A stretch of DNA of 64,000 nt. Source: Pseudacidovorax sp. RU35E. GTDB taxonomy: Bacteria > Pseudomonadota > Gammaproteobacteria > Burkholderiales > Burkholderiaceae_C. The stretch is from positions 62,001 to 126,000 of the forward strand of contig NZ_FTMY01000004.1 of the NCBI RefSeq assembly GCF_900156165.1, written 5' to 3'. The translations under genes and the position numbers were made by a program. A model generated the notes under the pieces. That model was not told where the DNA came from. It made no database searches and saw only the letters and a list, made by a program, of their open reading frames with translations. Each line of letters starts with the position of its first letter. Position 1 is the first letter of the stretch. Shown here piece by piece: positions 45,471-53,339 of the stretch.

Positions 45471-46282
45471 TGCGCCGCTGCGAAGTAGTCGGGCAGCCGG
45501 TAGCCGGCCCACACCGGGTTGGCGCGGAAGACGCGCTGGAACTCGGCCGAGCGGTAGGCCTCGGCGATGTCTCGGGCGAAGGCCGCGTTCTCGTTGCCGC
45601 GCTTGACGGCCACCACGTTCACGTAGGGCAGCGTCATGTCTTCGAGCTTGAGTGCGTCGGTGAGCTTCAGCCCCGAGGCGACGGCGAAGTTGCCCTGCAC
45701 GGCCGCCAGGTCGGCATCGGCCAGCGAGCGCGGCGCCTGGGCCGCGTCCAGCGGCACCAGCTTGAGCCGCTTGGGATTGGCGACGACGTCGCGCTCGGAG
45801 ACGCTGATCGGGTCCCCGCCCGGTTTGAGCTGCACCCAGCCCAGCCCCGCCAGGATGTTGAGCGCGCGCGCCGCATTGACGGGATCGGCGGGAAGCGTGA
45901 CGGTCGCGCCGTCGGGCACGTCGGCCAGCTTGCGGTGCTTCTGCGAATACAGCCCCATGGGTGGCGTGGGCACATGCACCACCGGCACCAGGTCGAAGCC
46001 CTGGCTCTTGTTGGTGGCCTGCAGGTAGAGCGTGTGCTGGAAGATGTTGGCGTCGATGTTGCCGCGCTGTACCGCGTCGTTGGGCTGCACACCCTGGCTG
46101 AACTCGACGTAGCGGATCTGGTAGCCCTTCTTCTCGAGTTGGGGCGCGATGCCCTTGGCGAAGGCGTCGCGGTACGGGCCGGGCATGAAGCCCACGGCCA
46201 GGTCGGCGGCCTGCGCGGCGAAGGCCGCGAGGCCGAGGAGCGAGAGTGCCGCAAGGCGGCGGGGGCGGAAGTGCAGGGACAT
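45467..46282 (-). CDS. MetQ/NlpA-family substrate-binding protein (divergent)
   Basis: 271 residues; signal MSLHFRPRRLAALSLLGLAAFAAQAADL with no lipobox Cys. YVEFSQGVQPNDAVQRGNIDANIFQHTLYLQATNKSQG, ANPKRLKLVPLDAAQAPRSL and NFAVASGLKLTDALKLE define the family. It heads the operon with two DszC-like enzymes and one NtaA-like enzyme, and is divergent from MetN-MetI-MetQ, so it probably captures the organosulfur substrate these enzymes oxidise. Start at 46282; upstream in-frame codons extend into the promoter region. Confidence 0.9.
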   Translation of the reverse strand: MSLHFRPRRLAALSLLGLAAFAAQAADLAVGFMPGPYRDAFAKGIAPQLEKKGYQIRYVEFSQGVQPNDAVQRGNIDANIFQHTLYLQATNKSQGFDLVPVVHVPTPPMGLYSQKHRKLADVPDGATVTLPADPVNAARALNILAGLGWVQLKPGGDPISVSERDVVANPKRLKLVPLDAAQAPRSLADADLAAVQGNFAVASGLKLTDALKLEDMTLPYVNVVAVKRGNENAAFARDIAEAYRSAEFQRVFRANPVWAGYRLPDYFAAAQ

Positions 46283-46419
46283 GGCGCGGTTCGTCGGGGA
46301 ATGAGGCCGGAAGCCTGGAAGGCGGACTGTGCGGGGCAGGCGGCCCGCCACGAACGAAGCATTCCGCCATTGCTTAGCCGGCCCGCGCATAACGGCAGCT
46401 CGATGCCCCGAGGCGATGC

Positions 46420-46445
46420 GCCAAAGACGTTTTGCGCATGAGCAA
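46420..46445. promoter_or_regulatory. Probable CysB-type regulator site between MetQ-like and MetN-like genes
   Basis: On the minus strand TTGCTCATGCGCAAAAC (46445-46429), overlapped by GCGCAAAACGTCTTTGGC (46437-46420). The first differs by one base from 23781-23797 and by two from 50531-50547. Positions 1 and 13 give the T-N11-A spacing of LysR sites. It lies about 146 bases from the MetQ-like start and 108 from the MetN-like start. Confidence 0.55.
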
Positions 46446-46553
46446 TGCCGGATTCATTCGTTCCTGTTCGAAGCAAGCCCGCCCACACTGGCCTGCCTTT
46501 CGCCAAGCGGGGCCCTGCGTGGCTGTGCCCCGTCGGCCCTTCATCCCAGACCC

Positions 46554-47495
46554 ATGAGCCTTGCCTCCGACGCCTCCGCTGCCATCGCGCCCTTGATCGT
46601 GCTCGATGGCGTGCACAAGCAATTCGCGCTGCCCGATGGCCAGCGCTTCACCGCGGTGCAGCCGCTGCAACTGGCCATCGGCCGTGGCGAGGTCTTCGGC
46701 CTCATCGGCAAGAGCGGCGCCGGCAAATCCACGCTGCTGCGGCTGATCAACCTGCTGGAGCGGCCCGATGGTGGCCGGGTGCTGGTCAACGGCCGTGACC
46801 TCACCCGGTTGTCGCGCCGCGAACTGCGCGAGACGCGCCAGTCCATCGGCATGATCTTCCAGCAGTTCAACCTGCTGCAGAACGCGACCGTGGCCGAGAA
46901 CGTGGCCTTTCCGCTGCGCATCCACGGCCGCCATTCGCGTGCCGACATCGACGCCCGCGTGAAGGAATGCCTGGCCCTGGTCGGGCTGGCAGACAAGGCA
47001 AGTGCCTATCCCGCGCAGCTCTCGGGAGGCCAGAAGCAGCGTGTGGCCATCGCCCGGGCGCTGGCGCCGCGGCCCGACGTGCTGCTGTGCGACGAGCCCA
47101 CCTCGGCCCTCGATGCCGAGACCACCCGGGCCCTGCTCCACACGCTGCGCGAGATCAACGCACGACTTGGCGTGACCATCGTCATCGTCACGCACGAACT
47201 GCCGGTGGTGCAGCAGCTGTGCCGCCGCGTCGCCGTGCTGGAGCAGGGGGCGCTGGTCGAGCAGTTCGATGTGGACCAGGTGGCGGCCGAGCCGCGGCGC
47301 AGCAGCCTGGGCCGCGAGCTGGCCGAACAGATGGCGCAGCGGCCCTGGTCGCGGGCGGGCGGTGCCACCCCGCCGCACTCGGCATCTCCGCATGCGGTCC
47401 TGGACGCCGACGGCCCTGCTCTGGCGGTGGCCCAGCCTCCGGCCGCCACCGCTTCTCCCTCGTCCTCGTCCGTCCCTCGTCTTGCCCATGTCTGA
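46554..47495 (+). CDS. metN: MetN-like ABC ATPase lacking the C-terminal NIL domain
   Basis: 313 residues. [27 protein letters not shown], Walker [26 protein letters not shown] (~57), [22 protein letters not shown], signature [47 protein letters not shown]: all typical of methionine-type importers. Standard MetN (~340 residues) ends in a NIL/C2 domain that binds methionine and shuts transport down. Here it is replaced by a ~60-residue Ala/Pro/Ser-rich tail ([19 protein letters not shown]...). Import may therefore not be methionine-inhibited. Overlaps metI by 8 bases. Confidence 0.9.
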   Translation: MSLASDASAAIAPLIVLDGVHKQFALPDGQRFTAVQPLQLAIGRGEVFGLIGKSGAGKSTLLRLINLLERPDGGRVLVNGRDLTRLSRRELRETRQSIGMIFQQFNLLQNATVAENVAFPLRIHGRHSRADIDARVKECLALVGLADKASAYPAQLSGGQKQRVAIARALAPRPDVLLCDEPTSALDAETTRALLHTLREINARLGVTIVIVTHELPVVQQLCRRVAVLEQGALVEQFDVDQVAAEPRRSSLGRELAEQMAQRPWSRAGGATPPHSASPHAVLDADGPALAVAQPPAATASPSSSSVPRLAHV

Positions 47496-48150
47496 GAACA
47501 TCCTTGCCATCCTTCCCGAGCTCTGGACCGCCACGCAGCAGACCCTGCTGATGCTGGCCATCGGCCTGGGCGCGGCCCTGGTGCTGGGCGGCCCGCTGGG
47601 CGTGCTGCTCTTCCTGCTCGGGGCCGGGCAGTCGCTGGACCACCGGCCGGCCTACCTGGTGCTGAGCTGGGTGGTGAACACCGTGCGTTCCTTCCCCTTC
47701 ATCATCCTGCTGGTGGCGCTGGTGCCCTTCACGCGGGTGATCGCGGGCACCTCCATCGGGCCGCTGGCGGCGGCCGTGCCGCTGTCGGTGGCGGCGATCC
47801 CGTACTTCGCACGGCTGGTCGAGCAGAGCATCCGCGAGGTGCCGCGCGGCGTGATCGAGGCGGCCCATGCGATGGGCGCTTCCGAGCTGCAGATCGTGTG
47901 GCGCGTGCTGGTGCGCGAGGCCCGCTCGGGCTTGGTGCTGGCCCTCACCGTGCTGGCCGTGAGCTTCCTGTCGTACTCGGCCGTGGCCGGCGTGGTGGGC
48001 GGCGGCGGCATCGGCGACCTGGCGATCCGCTACGGCTACTACCGCTTCCAGACCGACGTGATGCTGCTGACCGTGGCCCTGCTGGTGGTGTTGGTGCAGA
48101 TCATCCAGTTCGGCGGCAATGCCATCGCGCACCGGCTGGACAAGCGCTGA
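47488..48150 (+). CDS. metI: MetI-like ABC permease
   Basis: 220 residues, five transmembrane helices. [60 protein letters not shown], and the coupling loop [33 protein letters not shown]. MetI family. A T-rich run (48182-48189) follows the gene before metQ. Works with the MetN-like ATPase and one or more MetQ receptors. Confidence 0.93.
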   Translation: MSENILAILPELWTATQQTLLMLAIGLGAALVLGGPLGVLLFLLGAGQSLDHRPAYLVLSWVVNTVRSFPFIILLVALVPFTRVIAGTSIGPLAAAVPLSVAAIPYFARLVEQSIREVPRGVIEAAHAMGASELQIVWRVLVREARSGLVLALTVLAVSFLSYSAVAGVVGGGGIGDLAIRYGYYRFQTDVMLLTVALLVVLVQIIQFGGNAIAHRLDKR

Positions 48151-48209
48151 GGCGCGCTGCGCCGGCATTCCTTCCTTTCCCTTTTTTTTCCTGCGTCCCC
48201 GTCTCTTCC

Positions 48210-49025
48210 ATGCCTTCGTTTCGCCGATCCCTCGTCCTGGCCAGCCTGACTGCGTTCCTGGCCTTTCCCGTGTTCGCCCAGCCGAGCGCGCCCGCCAAGA
48301 AGGAGCTGGTCATCGGCACCACCGCCGGTTCCAACATCGAGGTGCTGCGACGCGGCATCCAGCCGCAGCTCGAACAGAAGGGGTACAAGGTCAAGCTGGT
48401 CGAGTTCAGCGACTACGTGCAGCCCAACCACGCCCTGGCCCAGGGTTCGCTGGACGCCAACTACTTCCAGCACATCATCTACCTCAAGAACTTTGCCGAG
48501 AAGAACAAGCTGGACCTCGCGGAGGTGGTGCAGGGTCCCATCGCGCCGCTGGGCCTGTATTCGCGCAAGTTCAAGACCGTGGCCGAGGTGAAGGAAGGCG
48601 CGCGCATCGCCGTGCCCAACGACCCCACCAACCTGGCCCGCACCTTCGTCTTCCTGGAGCAGTACGGCTTGGTCAAGACCAAGGCCGGCGTCGACCCGCT
48701 CAAGGTGACCGAGAAGGACATCGCCGACAACCCCAAGAAGCTGCGCTTCGTGCCGCTCGAAGCCGCCCAGCTGCCGCGTGCGCTGGACGACACCGACTTC
48801 TCGGTCATCAACGGCAACTTCGCCATTTCCTCGGGCCTCAAGCTCACCGATGCGGTGGCGCTGGAGAAGACACCCGACTACTACCTGCTGGTGGCCGCCG
48901 TGCGCACGCCCGACAAGGGCGCGCCCTGGGTGGCCGACCTGCAGACGGCCTTCAAGTCGCCGTTCTTCAAGCAGGTGCTGGACCGTGACTTCCCCGGCTA
49001 CGCGCGGCCGGCCGCGCTGCAATGA
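48210..49025 (+). CDS. metQ: MetQ-like substrate-binding protein
   Basis: 271 residues. Signal MPSFRRSLVLASLTAFLAFPVFAQPS with no lipobox. ELVIGTTAGSNIEVLRRGIQPQLEQKGYKVKLVEFSDYVQPNHALAQGSLDANYFQHIIYL is the closest of the three MetQ relatives here to the classical family. DNPKKLRFVPLEAAQLPRAL and NGNFAISSGLKLTDAVALEK follow. Cognate receptor of the MetN-MetI pair (59 bases after metI). Methionine or another organosulfur ligand is possible. Confidence 0.92.
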   Translation: MPSFRRSLVLASLTAFLAFPVFAQPSAPAKKELVIGTTAGSNIEVLRRGIQPQLEQKGYKVKLVEFSDYVQPNHALAQGSLDANYFQHIIYLKNFAEKNKLDLAEVVQGPIAPLGLYSRKFKTVAEVKEGARIAVPNDPTNLARTFVFLEQYGLVKTKAGVDPLKVTEKDIADNPKKLRFVPLEAAQLPRALDDTDFSVINGNFAISSGLKLTDAVALEKTPDYYLLVAAVRTPDKGAPWVADLQTAFKSPFFKQVLDRDFPGYARPAALQ

Positions 49026-49187
49026 ACGCCGCCGCTGTGCTGGGCGCGACCGTCCATGCGGTGCCGATGCCGCCGCGTGGATGATTCCATCGCCATGGGC
49101 GGATGACCCCGCCCGGCGCACACGGTTCTCGGCCGGACAGGGCGGCTGCCGCTTGCGCGTGCCGGGCGCGGGTGGCAGGGTGGTCCG

Positions 49188-49418
49188 ATGCCCATTCTTC
49201 TGACGACGAGCCCCTGCATCGGCCAATGCCAACTCAGTCCCGACAAGGCGCGGTGCCTGGGATGCGGGCGTCTGCGCCCCGAGATCAAGTCCTGGAAGTC
49301 CATGGCGCCCGAGCAGCGCCATGACATCAACATGCGCCTGCTCGCCACGCAGGGCAAGAAGGTGCGCAAGCGCCTCCTGCGAGACCTGGCCAAGTCCTTC
49401 GGCGGCAAGAAGGACTGA
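49188..49418 (+). CDS. DUF1289-family small protein
   Basis: 76 residues. SPCIGQCQLSPDKARCLGCGRLRPEIKSWKSMAPEQRHDI carries the four conserved cysteines and the CxGCGR...EI..W motif of DUF1289, suggesting a metal or Fe-S site. The C terminus is very basic (KKVRKRLLRDLAKSFGGKKD). Function unknown. Ends 15 bases from the convergent CysB-like gene; a short ggcctg/caggcc stem spans the junction. Confidence 0.88.
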   Translation: MPILLTTSPCIGQCQLSPDKARCLGCGRLRPEIKSWKSMAPEQRHDINMRLLATQGKKVRKRLLRDLAKSFGGKKD

Positions 49419-49433
49419 GGGCCTGGCCGGCGT

Positions 49434-50411
49434 TCAGGCCACGTCGGCGGCGAGCTCCGGTTCCACCGCGGGGTCCGGCACGTTGGCCGTGCCGTCCGCG
49501 CGAACCGCCGCCTCCACCACCTCACGCGTCAGCGACGGCGAGAAGGATTCGATGAAGGCATACACATAGCGCCGCAGGTAGCTGCCCCGGCGCACCGCCA
49601 GTCGCGTGTGGTTGATGCCGAAGAGGGCACCTGCATCCACGGCGCGCAGGCCGGTATCGCGCTCGGCCTCGAAGGCCACGCCGGCCACGATGCCCACGCC
49701 CATGCCGAGCTGCACATAGGTCTTGATGACGTCGGCATCCATCGCAGCGAGGGCGATGTCGGCCTCCACGCCCGCCTGCGCGAAGGCATCGTCGATGCGC
49801 TGCCGGCCGGTGAAGCCGTTGTCGTAGGTGATCAGCGGGTGTCTGGCCAGCGACTGCAGCGTGAGCGGTTCGGCCAGCACCGGGTGGCCCGGCGGCGCGA
49901 TCACCGCATGGGTCCAGCGGTAGCTGGGCAGGGCGGCCAGTTGGGGATAGTCGGCCAGGGCCTCGGTGGCGATGCCGACGTCGGCCTCGCCTTCGAGCAG
50001 CATCTGTGCGATCTGCCGGGGTGAGCCCTGGTGGATGTGCAGCCGCACGGAGGGGAACTGGCGGCGGAAGTCCTGCACCGCCTCGGGCAGCGCATAGCGC
50101 GCCTGGGAATGCGTGGCGGCGATGGACAGCAGGCCCTCGTTCTGCGTGGCGAATTCCTCGCCGGCCTTGCGCAGGTTGCCGCTCTCGATCAGCAGCCGCT
50201 CGATGATCGGCAGCACATGGCCGCCCGGCTCGGTGAGGCCCGTGAGCCGCTTGCCCGCGCGGATGAACAGCTCGATGCCCAGCTCCTGCTCGAGTTCGCG
50301 GATCTGCCGGCTCACGCCCGGCTGGGAGGTGTGCAACACCTGGGCCACCTCGGTGAGGTTGAAGTTGCGGCGCACGGCTTCGCGGACCGAACGCAGTTGC
50401 TGGAAATTCAT
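49434..50411 (-). CDS. cysB: CysB-family LysR regulator of sulfur metabolism
   Basis: 325 residues. MNFQQLRSVREAVRRNFNLTEVAQVLHTSQPGVSRQIRELEQELGIELFIRAGKRLTGLTEPG is clearly the CysB/Cbl/SsuR winged helix. The effector pocket holds AATHSQARYALP, where CysB has THTQARY, and GVGIVAGVAFEAERD. It normally responds to O- or N-acetylserine or sulfate and activates sulfur-starvation genes. CysB, Cbl and SsuR cannot be separated from this sequence alone. Start at 50411; a longer in-frame start lacks domain support. A 17-base motif shared with two transporter promoters lies 120 bases upstream. Confidence 0.88.
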   Translation of the reverse strand: MNFQQLRSVREAVRRNFNLTEVAQVLHTSQPGVSRQIRELEQELGIELFIRAGKRLTGLTEPGGHVLPIIERLLIESGNLRKAGEEFATQNEGLLSIAATHSQARYALPEAVQDFRRQFPSVRLHIHQGSPRQIAQMLLEGEADVGIATEALADYPQLAALPSYRWTHAVIAPPGHPVLAEPLTLQSLARHPLITYDNGFTGRQRIDDAFAQAGVEADIALAAMDADVIKTYVQLGMGVGIVAGVAFEAERDTGLRAVDAGALFGINHTRLAVRRGSYLRRYVYAFIESFSPSLTREVVEAAVRADGTANVPDPAVEPELAADVA

Positions 50412-50530
50412 GGAACAGGGCTTTCTCGGATCGGCTTTCGGGCCCTGGACTCGGGCCATCGCGCATGGCAGGGGCGCGGGCGGCCCATTGTGGAAAGTCC
50501 GGGCTCGGCAGGGAACGACGCAGTTGTTGG

Positions 50531-50547
50531 TTGCTCATGAGCCAAAC
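50531..50547 (+). promoter_or_regulatory. Probable autoregulatory site of the CysB-like gene
   Basis: TTGCTCATGAGCCAAAC, with a perfect GCTCATGAGC palindrome at its heart. It matches 15 of 17 bases of the site at 46429-46445. Position 120 bases upstream of the divergent cysB-like start fits autoregulation. The rest of the 295-base gap (50412-50706) shows no coding signal. Confidence 0.5.
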
Positions 50548-50706
50548 ATCTGTGGCCAATGTCACAGGAGTGGGCTGGGAGTGGCGTGCTGGCTGTAGGG
50601 CGGCTCCTACACTGCCGCGCGCCGGCAGCGAGGGAGCCTCCGTGCACCGGGAGCATGGCCGCCAGCGCGTGGCCATGGGACGTCCACATCACACATCCAC
50701 AAGACC

Positions 50707-51141
50707 ATGAACAAAGCAGCCCGTCTGCTGGTGCTGGCGGCCACCGTGCCGCTCGCCGCCTGCACCGCCATGACCCACATCACGACCGTCCAGTCCAATG
50801 CGCAGGTGACGATCGCCACCTCGAAGGAATCGGGCGTGCCGCGCTCGGAGTCGTTCCGCACGACCAGCTTCGGCAACTATGAATTCAAGGCCGAGGCGCC
50901 GGGCAAGGCGCCGTTCTACGGCATCCTGCCGCTCAAGTTCAACGGCGGCTATCTGGCGCTGGACATCCTGTTCTTCGCGCCGGCCACCTTCTTCAACCTG
51001 CGCGAGGTCTATCCCTACTACGAGTTCGACATCGACAAGAAGCACGTGCGCTACAAGAAATACGCGGACGAAGAATGGAGCATCTTCATTCCGCTCAAGG
51101 CTGACGAGGCACAGGGACGCGACGCACTCGGCAAGCGCTGA
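50707..51141 (+). CDS. Small lipoprotein of unknown function
   Basis: 144 residues. Signal with lipobox VPLAACTAM (Cys19). The mature chain has ESFRTTSFGNYEFKAEAPGKAPFYGILPLKF, then a hydrophobic YLALDILFFAPATFFNLREVYPYYEFD, which could be a short membrane insertion, and a charged tail. Not recognised as a named family. A 15-bp perfect hairpin follows 68 bases after the stop. Confidence 0.75.
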   Translation: MNKAARLLVLAATVPLAACTAMTHITTVQSNAQVTIATSKESGVPRSESFRTTSFGNYEFKAEAPGKAPFYGILPLKFNGGYLALDILFFAPATFFNLREVYPYYEFDIDKKHVRYKKYADEEWSIFIPLKADEAQGRDALGKR

Positions 51142-51209
51142 CGGCATCGGCGCCCAATGCGCCGAGCGTGAACCTGGCAGCGGCGGCGCCGACCTCCGAC
51201 CCCACCCCT

Positions 51210-51246
51210 GACGGCGGGCTGTCCCCAAAGCGGACAGCCCGCCGTC
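51210..51246 (+). terminator. Strong 15-bp perfect hairpin after the lipoprotein gene
   Basis: gacggcgggctgtcc - ccaaagc - ggacagcccgccgtc, fifteen unbroken pairs. The following bases (tgcctttcat) are only weakly T-rich. Most likely the transcription terminator of the lipoprotein gene. Confidence 0.7.
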
Positions 51247-51369
51247 TGCCTTTCATGCATCGAGAACGGCACCCATCGCCAAGTGCTTGATCCGACGGGC
51301 CCGGGCGCCTGGCACGCTTCTTGGAGTGATGACGCCTCACGCTGTCACACCCCTCCCCATCAGCCCGCC

Positions 51370-52053
51370 ATGCGACGCCTCGGCGCCATCGACCTCCGCA
51401 GCCTGCTGCGCTCGGCACCCTTCGTCGCGGTGCTGGTGGTGGCGGGCGTGCTGTCCTTTCGATACCACCAGTTGCTGCTGTCTCAGCGCGCCTCGATCGA
51501 GCACACCTACCAGGTGCTGACCACGCTGGAATCGACGCTCGTGCATGCCATCGACGCCGAGACCGGCCAGCGTGGCTTCATCATCACCGGCGACGACCGC
51601 TACCTCGAACCCTACGACCGGGCCCTGGCGCAGATCGCGCCCCTGGCCAAACGGCTGCGCACCCTGGTCAGCGACAGTGCAGTACAGCAGCAACGCGTGG
51701 ACCGGCTCGAGTACGGCGTGGCGCTGAAACTGGCCGAGCTGCATGAGACTGTGCAGGCCCGCCGCATCCAGGGCCCGGATGCCGCGCGTGCCCTGGTGCT
51801 GCGCGACGAGGGCAAGCGCACGATGGACGAGGTGCGGGCCGTCATCGCCGAGATGCGCGACGCCGAGTCGGCGCTCCTGGCGCAGCGCAATGTCCAGGCC
51901 CATGCCACCGAGCGCTGGCTGCTGGCGATCACGCTGGCTTGCACGGCGCTGTCGGTGCTGGCCCGGCTCGGGCTTGCGATGATCGCCCGCTTCCATGTTT
52001 CGCGCGTGTCGCTGCCGGCTGCTTCATCCGCGCCGCCCAGCGGCGCCTCCTGA
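51370..52053 (+). CDS. Stand-alone CHASE3-domain membrane protein
   Basis: 227 residues. TM1 SAPFVAVLVVAGVLSFRYHQLLL (~15-37). The periplasmic four-helix CHASE3 domain is shown by TLESTLVHAIDAETGQRGFIITGDDRYLEPYDRAL (~55-90), TMDEVRAVIAEMRDAESALLAQR. TM2 is WLLAITLACTALSVLARLGLAMIA (~185-208). CHASE3 usually feeds a HAMP, kinase or GGDEF domain, but this protein stops ~20 residues after TM2, so it has no output domain. It may act through a partner, or be a truncated sensor. 8 bases precede the ArsB-like gene. Confidence 0.85.
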   Translation: MRRLGAIDLRSLLRSAPFVAVLVVAGVLSFRYHQLLLSQRASIEHTYQVLTTLESTLVHAIDAETGQRGFIITGDDRYLEPYDRALAQIAPLAKRLRTLVSDSAVQQQRVDRLEYGVALKLAELHETVQARRIQGPDAARALVLRDEGKRTMDEVRAVIAEMRDAESALLAQRNVQAHATERWLLAITLACTALSVLARLGLAMIARFHVSRVSLPAASSAPPSGAS

Positions 52054-52061
52054 CCCCTTCC

Positions 52062-53315
52062 ATGCTGTCTTCCCACCTCACCATCTGGGCCATCGCCGGT
52101 GCCACCACGGCCGGCGTGCTGATCCGGCCCTTCAAGCTGCCCGAGGCCATCTGGGCCGTGGCCGGCGCGGCCCTCGTCGTCGTGCTCGGGCTGCTGCCGG
52201 CGCAGCAGGCGCTGGGTGCCGTCGCCAAGGGCAACGATGTCTACCTCTTCCTCATCGGCATGCTGCTGCTGTCCGAGACGGCGCGGCGCGAAGGGCTGTT
52301 CGACTGGGTGGCCGGCCACGCCGTCAACATGGCGGGCGGATCGCCGATGCGGCTGTTCACGCTGGTATACGCCATCGGCGCGGTCATCACCGCCTTCCTC
52401 TCCAACGACGCCACGGCCGTGGTGTTGACGCCGGCGGTATATGCCGCTGCGCGCAAGGCCCGCACGCCGGCCCTGCCGTACCTGTTCATCTGCGCCTTCA
52501 TCGCCAATGCTGCGAGCTTCGTGCTGCCCATCTCCAACCCGGCCAACCTGGTGCTCTACGGTGCGCACGTGCCTTCGCTGTGGCCGTGGATCAAGAGCTT
52601 TGGCCTGCCCTCGCTGCTGGCCATCGGCGCCACCTACGTCTGCCTGCGCCTGGTCATGCGCAAGGAACTGGCCGGCGCCTGCGAGCCGCGCGTGGAGGTC
52701 GAGCCCCTGCACGCCGGCGGCTGGACGGCGCTGGGCGCGCTGATCGTCACGGCCATCGTGCTCATGACGGTGTCCTTCAAGGGCATCGACCTGGGCCTGC
52801 CCACCGCCATCATGGGCGGGCTGACGGCGGCCGTGGTGCTGGTGCGCGACCGGGCCAACCCCTGGCCGCTGGTCAAGGACATTTCCTGGAGCGTGCTGCC
52901 GCTGGTGGCGGGCCTGTTCGTGCTGGTGGAGGCGCTGCGCCAGACGGGCGTGATCGGCATGCTGGCCCACTGGCTCATGGCCGGCGTGCAAGGCAGCGTC
53001 CACGGCGCCGCGGCCGTGGCCGGTGCCGTGGTGGCTGTGGGCTCGAACGTCGTCAACAACCTGCCGGCGGGCCTGCTGGCCAGCACGGTGCTGCAGCAGG
53101 CGAAGCCGCCGCAGGTGGTGATCGATGCCACGCTGATCGGCGTGGACCTGGGCCCGAACCTGTCGATCACCGGCTCGCTCGCCACCATCCTGTGGCTGGC
53201 CGCCATCCGCCGCGAGGGCGACGACGTGGGCTTCTGGCGCTTCCTGAAGGTGGGCGTGCTGGTGATGCCGCCCGCCCTCGTCCTGGCCATCGGGGCGCGG
53301 CTCCTGATTGGCTGA
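52062..53315 (+). CDS. ArsB/NhaD-superfamily ion transporter
   Basis: 417 residues with about eleven transmembrane helices. LLPAQQALGAVAKGNDVYLFLIGMLLLSETARREGLFDWVAGHAV is the typical ArsB-like motif. ITAFLSNDATAVVLTPAVYAAARK and ANAASFVLPISNPANLVLYG (the SNPAN signature) are in the first half, and NVVNNLPAGLLASTVLQ in the second. Arsenite export is possible, but no arsR, arsC or arsA is nearby, so another anion may be carried. Start at 52062, 8 bases after the CHASE3 gene. Confidence 0.88.
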   Translation: MLSSHLTIWAIAGATTAGVLIRPFKLPEAIWAVAGAALVVVLGLLPAQQALGAVAKGNDVYLFLIGMLLLSETARREGLFDWVAGHAVNMAGGSPMRLFTLVYAIGAVITAFLSNDATAVVLTPAVYAAARKARTPALPYLFICAFIANAASFVLPISNPANLVLYGAHVPSLWPWIKSFGLPSLLAIGATYVCLRLVMRKELAGACEPRVEVEPLHAGGWTALGALIVTAIVLMTVSFKGIDLGLPTAIMGGLTAAVVLVRDRANPWPLVKDISWSVLPLVAGLFVLVEALRQTGVIGMLAHWLMAGVQGSVHGAAAVAGAVVAVGSNVVNNLPAGLLASTVLQQAKPPQVVIDATLIGVDLGPNLSITGSLATILWLAAIRREGDDVGFWRFLKVGVLVMPPALVLAIGARLLIG

Positions 53316-53339
53316 TCCACGCACCTGGAGACACCCGCC

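Noticed and set aside
46283-46553. SAM or other riboswitch before the MetN-like gene
   Set aside because: I could not find the conserved cores of known SAM riboswitches; the recognisable signal is a LysR-type motif.
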